Shown in pieces: positions 5,503 to 5,729 of a stretch of DNA of 5,729 nt. This DNA comes from an uncultured Lachnospiraceae bacterium (GTDB lineage: Bacteria; Bacillota; Clostridia; Lachnospirales; Lachnospiraceae), in assembly GCA_910585545.1 (NCBI GenBank), contig CAJUFN010000042.1:1-5729 (forward strand), read 5' to 3'. Each line of letters begins with the position of its first letter. Within the stretch, counting starts at the first letter, position 1. The notes beneath the pieces are model-generated. The model ran no database searches. It was not told the origin of the DNA and worked only from the letters and a program-made list of their open reading frames with translations. A program made the position numbers and the translations under genes.

Positions 5503-5531
5503 ACTATACACGATTTTAGCCTATTTGTCAA
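5503..5531 (-). promoter_or_regulatory. Near-consensus sigma-A promoter of the TetR/hydrolase unit
   Basis: On the minus strand TTGACA (5531-5526, exact) and TATAGT (5508-5503, one base from consensus) are separated by 17 bp. The predicted start is about 5496-5497, giving a leader of roughly 70 bases that contains both operators. Confidence 0.88.
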
Positions 5532-5729
5532 TTAAATTTCAACATTCCTTTCAGTGCTTCATGGTAAGTTTATCTTTAGCCTCCCCGTCAACAAAACTAT
5601 GTAGACTAAATGAAAAGTAGGAGTAGTGGGATTCCGTAGTAGTCGGCACTGTGCGTAATGTGCATAACTTGCTGTCTTATGGAGTTGTGGGAAAGTCTGT
5701 TTGCAGAATGTGGGAAAGCTGCACTTTAG
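5532..5729. other. Right-edge intergenic region without a supported gene
   Basis: No reading frame here has both a credible start with a ribosome binding site and a recognisable product. The plus-strand frame running to the TAG at the end of the window is short and Cys-rich but follows two stop codons near 5636-5641. The only structure seen is the group of related 9-mers at 5650-5717, annotated separately. Confidence 0.6.
5650..5717 (-). repeat. Cluster of four DnaA-box-like 9-mers
   Basis: All four have the form TT-N3-CACA on the minus strand. They are TTACGCACA (5658-5650), TTATGCACA (5667-5659), TTTCCCACA (5694-5686) and TTTCCCACA (5717-5709). The first two are directly adjacent in the same orientation. 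TTATGCACA fits the relaxed DnaA box TTATNCACA; the others differ from TTATCCACA at two positions. This could be a replication-initiator or host-factor binding cluster of the element, or a coincidence. No replication gene is visible in the window. Confidence 0.4.

Noticed and set aside
5532..5729. CRISPR array or insertion-sequence end in the right-edge region
   Set aside because: The repeated units are only 9 bases with irregular spacing (9, 27 and 23), and no terminal inverted repeat or transposase frame is seen.

Overview
The window looks like accessory, mobile-element DNA from a low-GC Gram-positive bacterium, most likely a gut Clostridia or related Firmicute. The evidence is the moderate-to-low GC content, strong AGGAGG-type ribosome binding sites, consensus sigma-A promoters with 17-bp spacers, and two small proteins typical of Firmicutes integrative and transposable elements: TnpV and a cysteine-rich KTR protein. 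Every supported gene lies on the minus strand, so transcription runs from the right edge to the left. No recombinase, relaxase or housekeeping gene is visible, so the type of element cannot be determined here.

Right part (about 5729 to 3454). About 200 bases at the right edge hold no convincing gene but contain four related 9-mers that resemble degenerate DnaA boxes. Next comes a near-consensus promoter (TTGACA, 17 bp, TATAGT) with two operator palindromes just downstream of the predicted transcription start. It drives a TetR-family regulator (GTG start) and, 11 bases later, an alpha/beta hydrolase. A nested inverted repeat separates the hydrolase from tnpV. An intrinsic terminator follows tnpV and closes this unit.

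Left part (about 3341 to 93). A consensus promoter (TTGACA, 17 bp, TATAAT) has an inverted repeat TGACT-N14-AGTCA over the start site. It drives a second TetR-family regulator (GTG start), an ABC ATPase, two ABC-2-type membrane proteins joined by ATGA stop/start overlaps, and a 56-residue zinc-ribbon-like KTR protein. An intrinsic terminator ends the unit. The same TGACT-N14-AGTCA arrangement recurs between the regulator and the ATPase.

Inferred function: two independent, self-repressed, ligand-inducible cassettes, one for export (drug-exporter-like ABC system) and one for hydrolysis, with tnpV between them. The substrates and inducers cannot be read from the sequence. The gene families are known. 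The least explained parts are the paired operators, the nested repeat before tnpV, the conserved small KTR gene closing the exporter operon, and the 9-mer cluster at the right edge.
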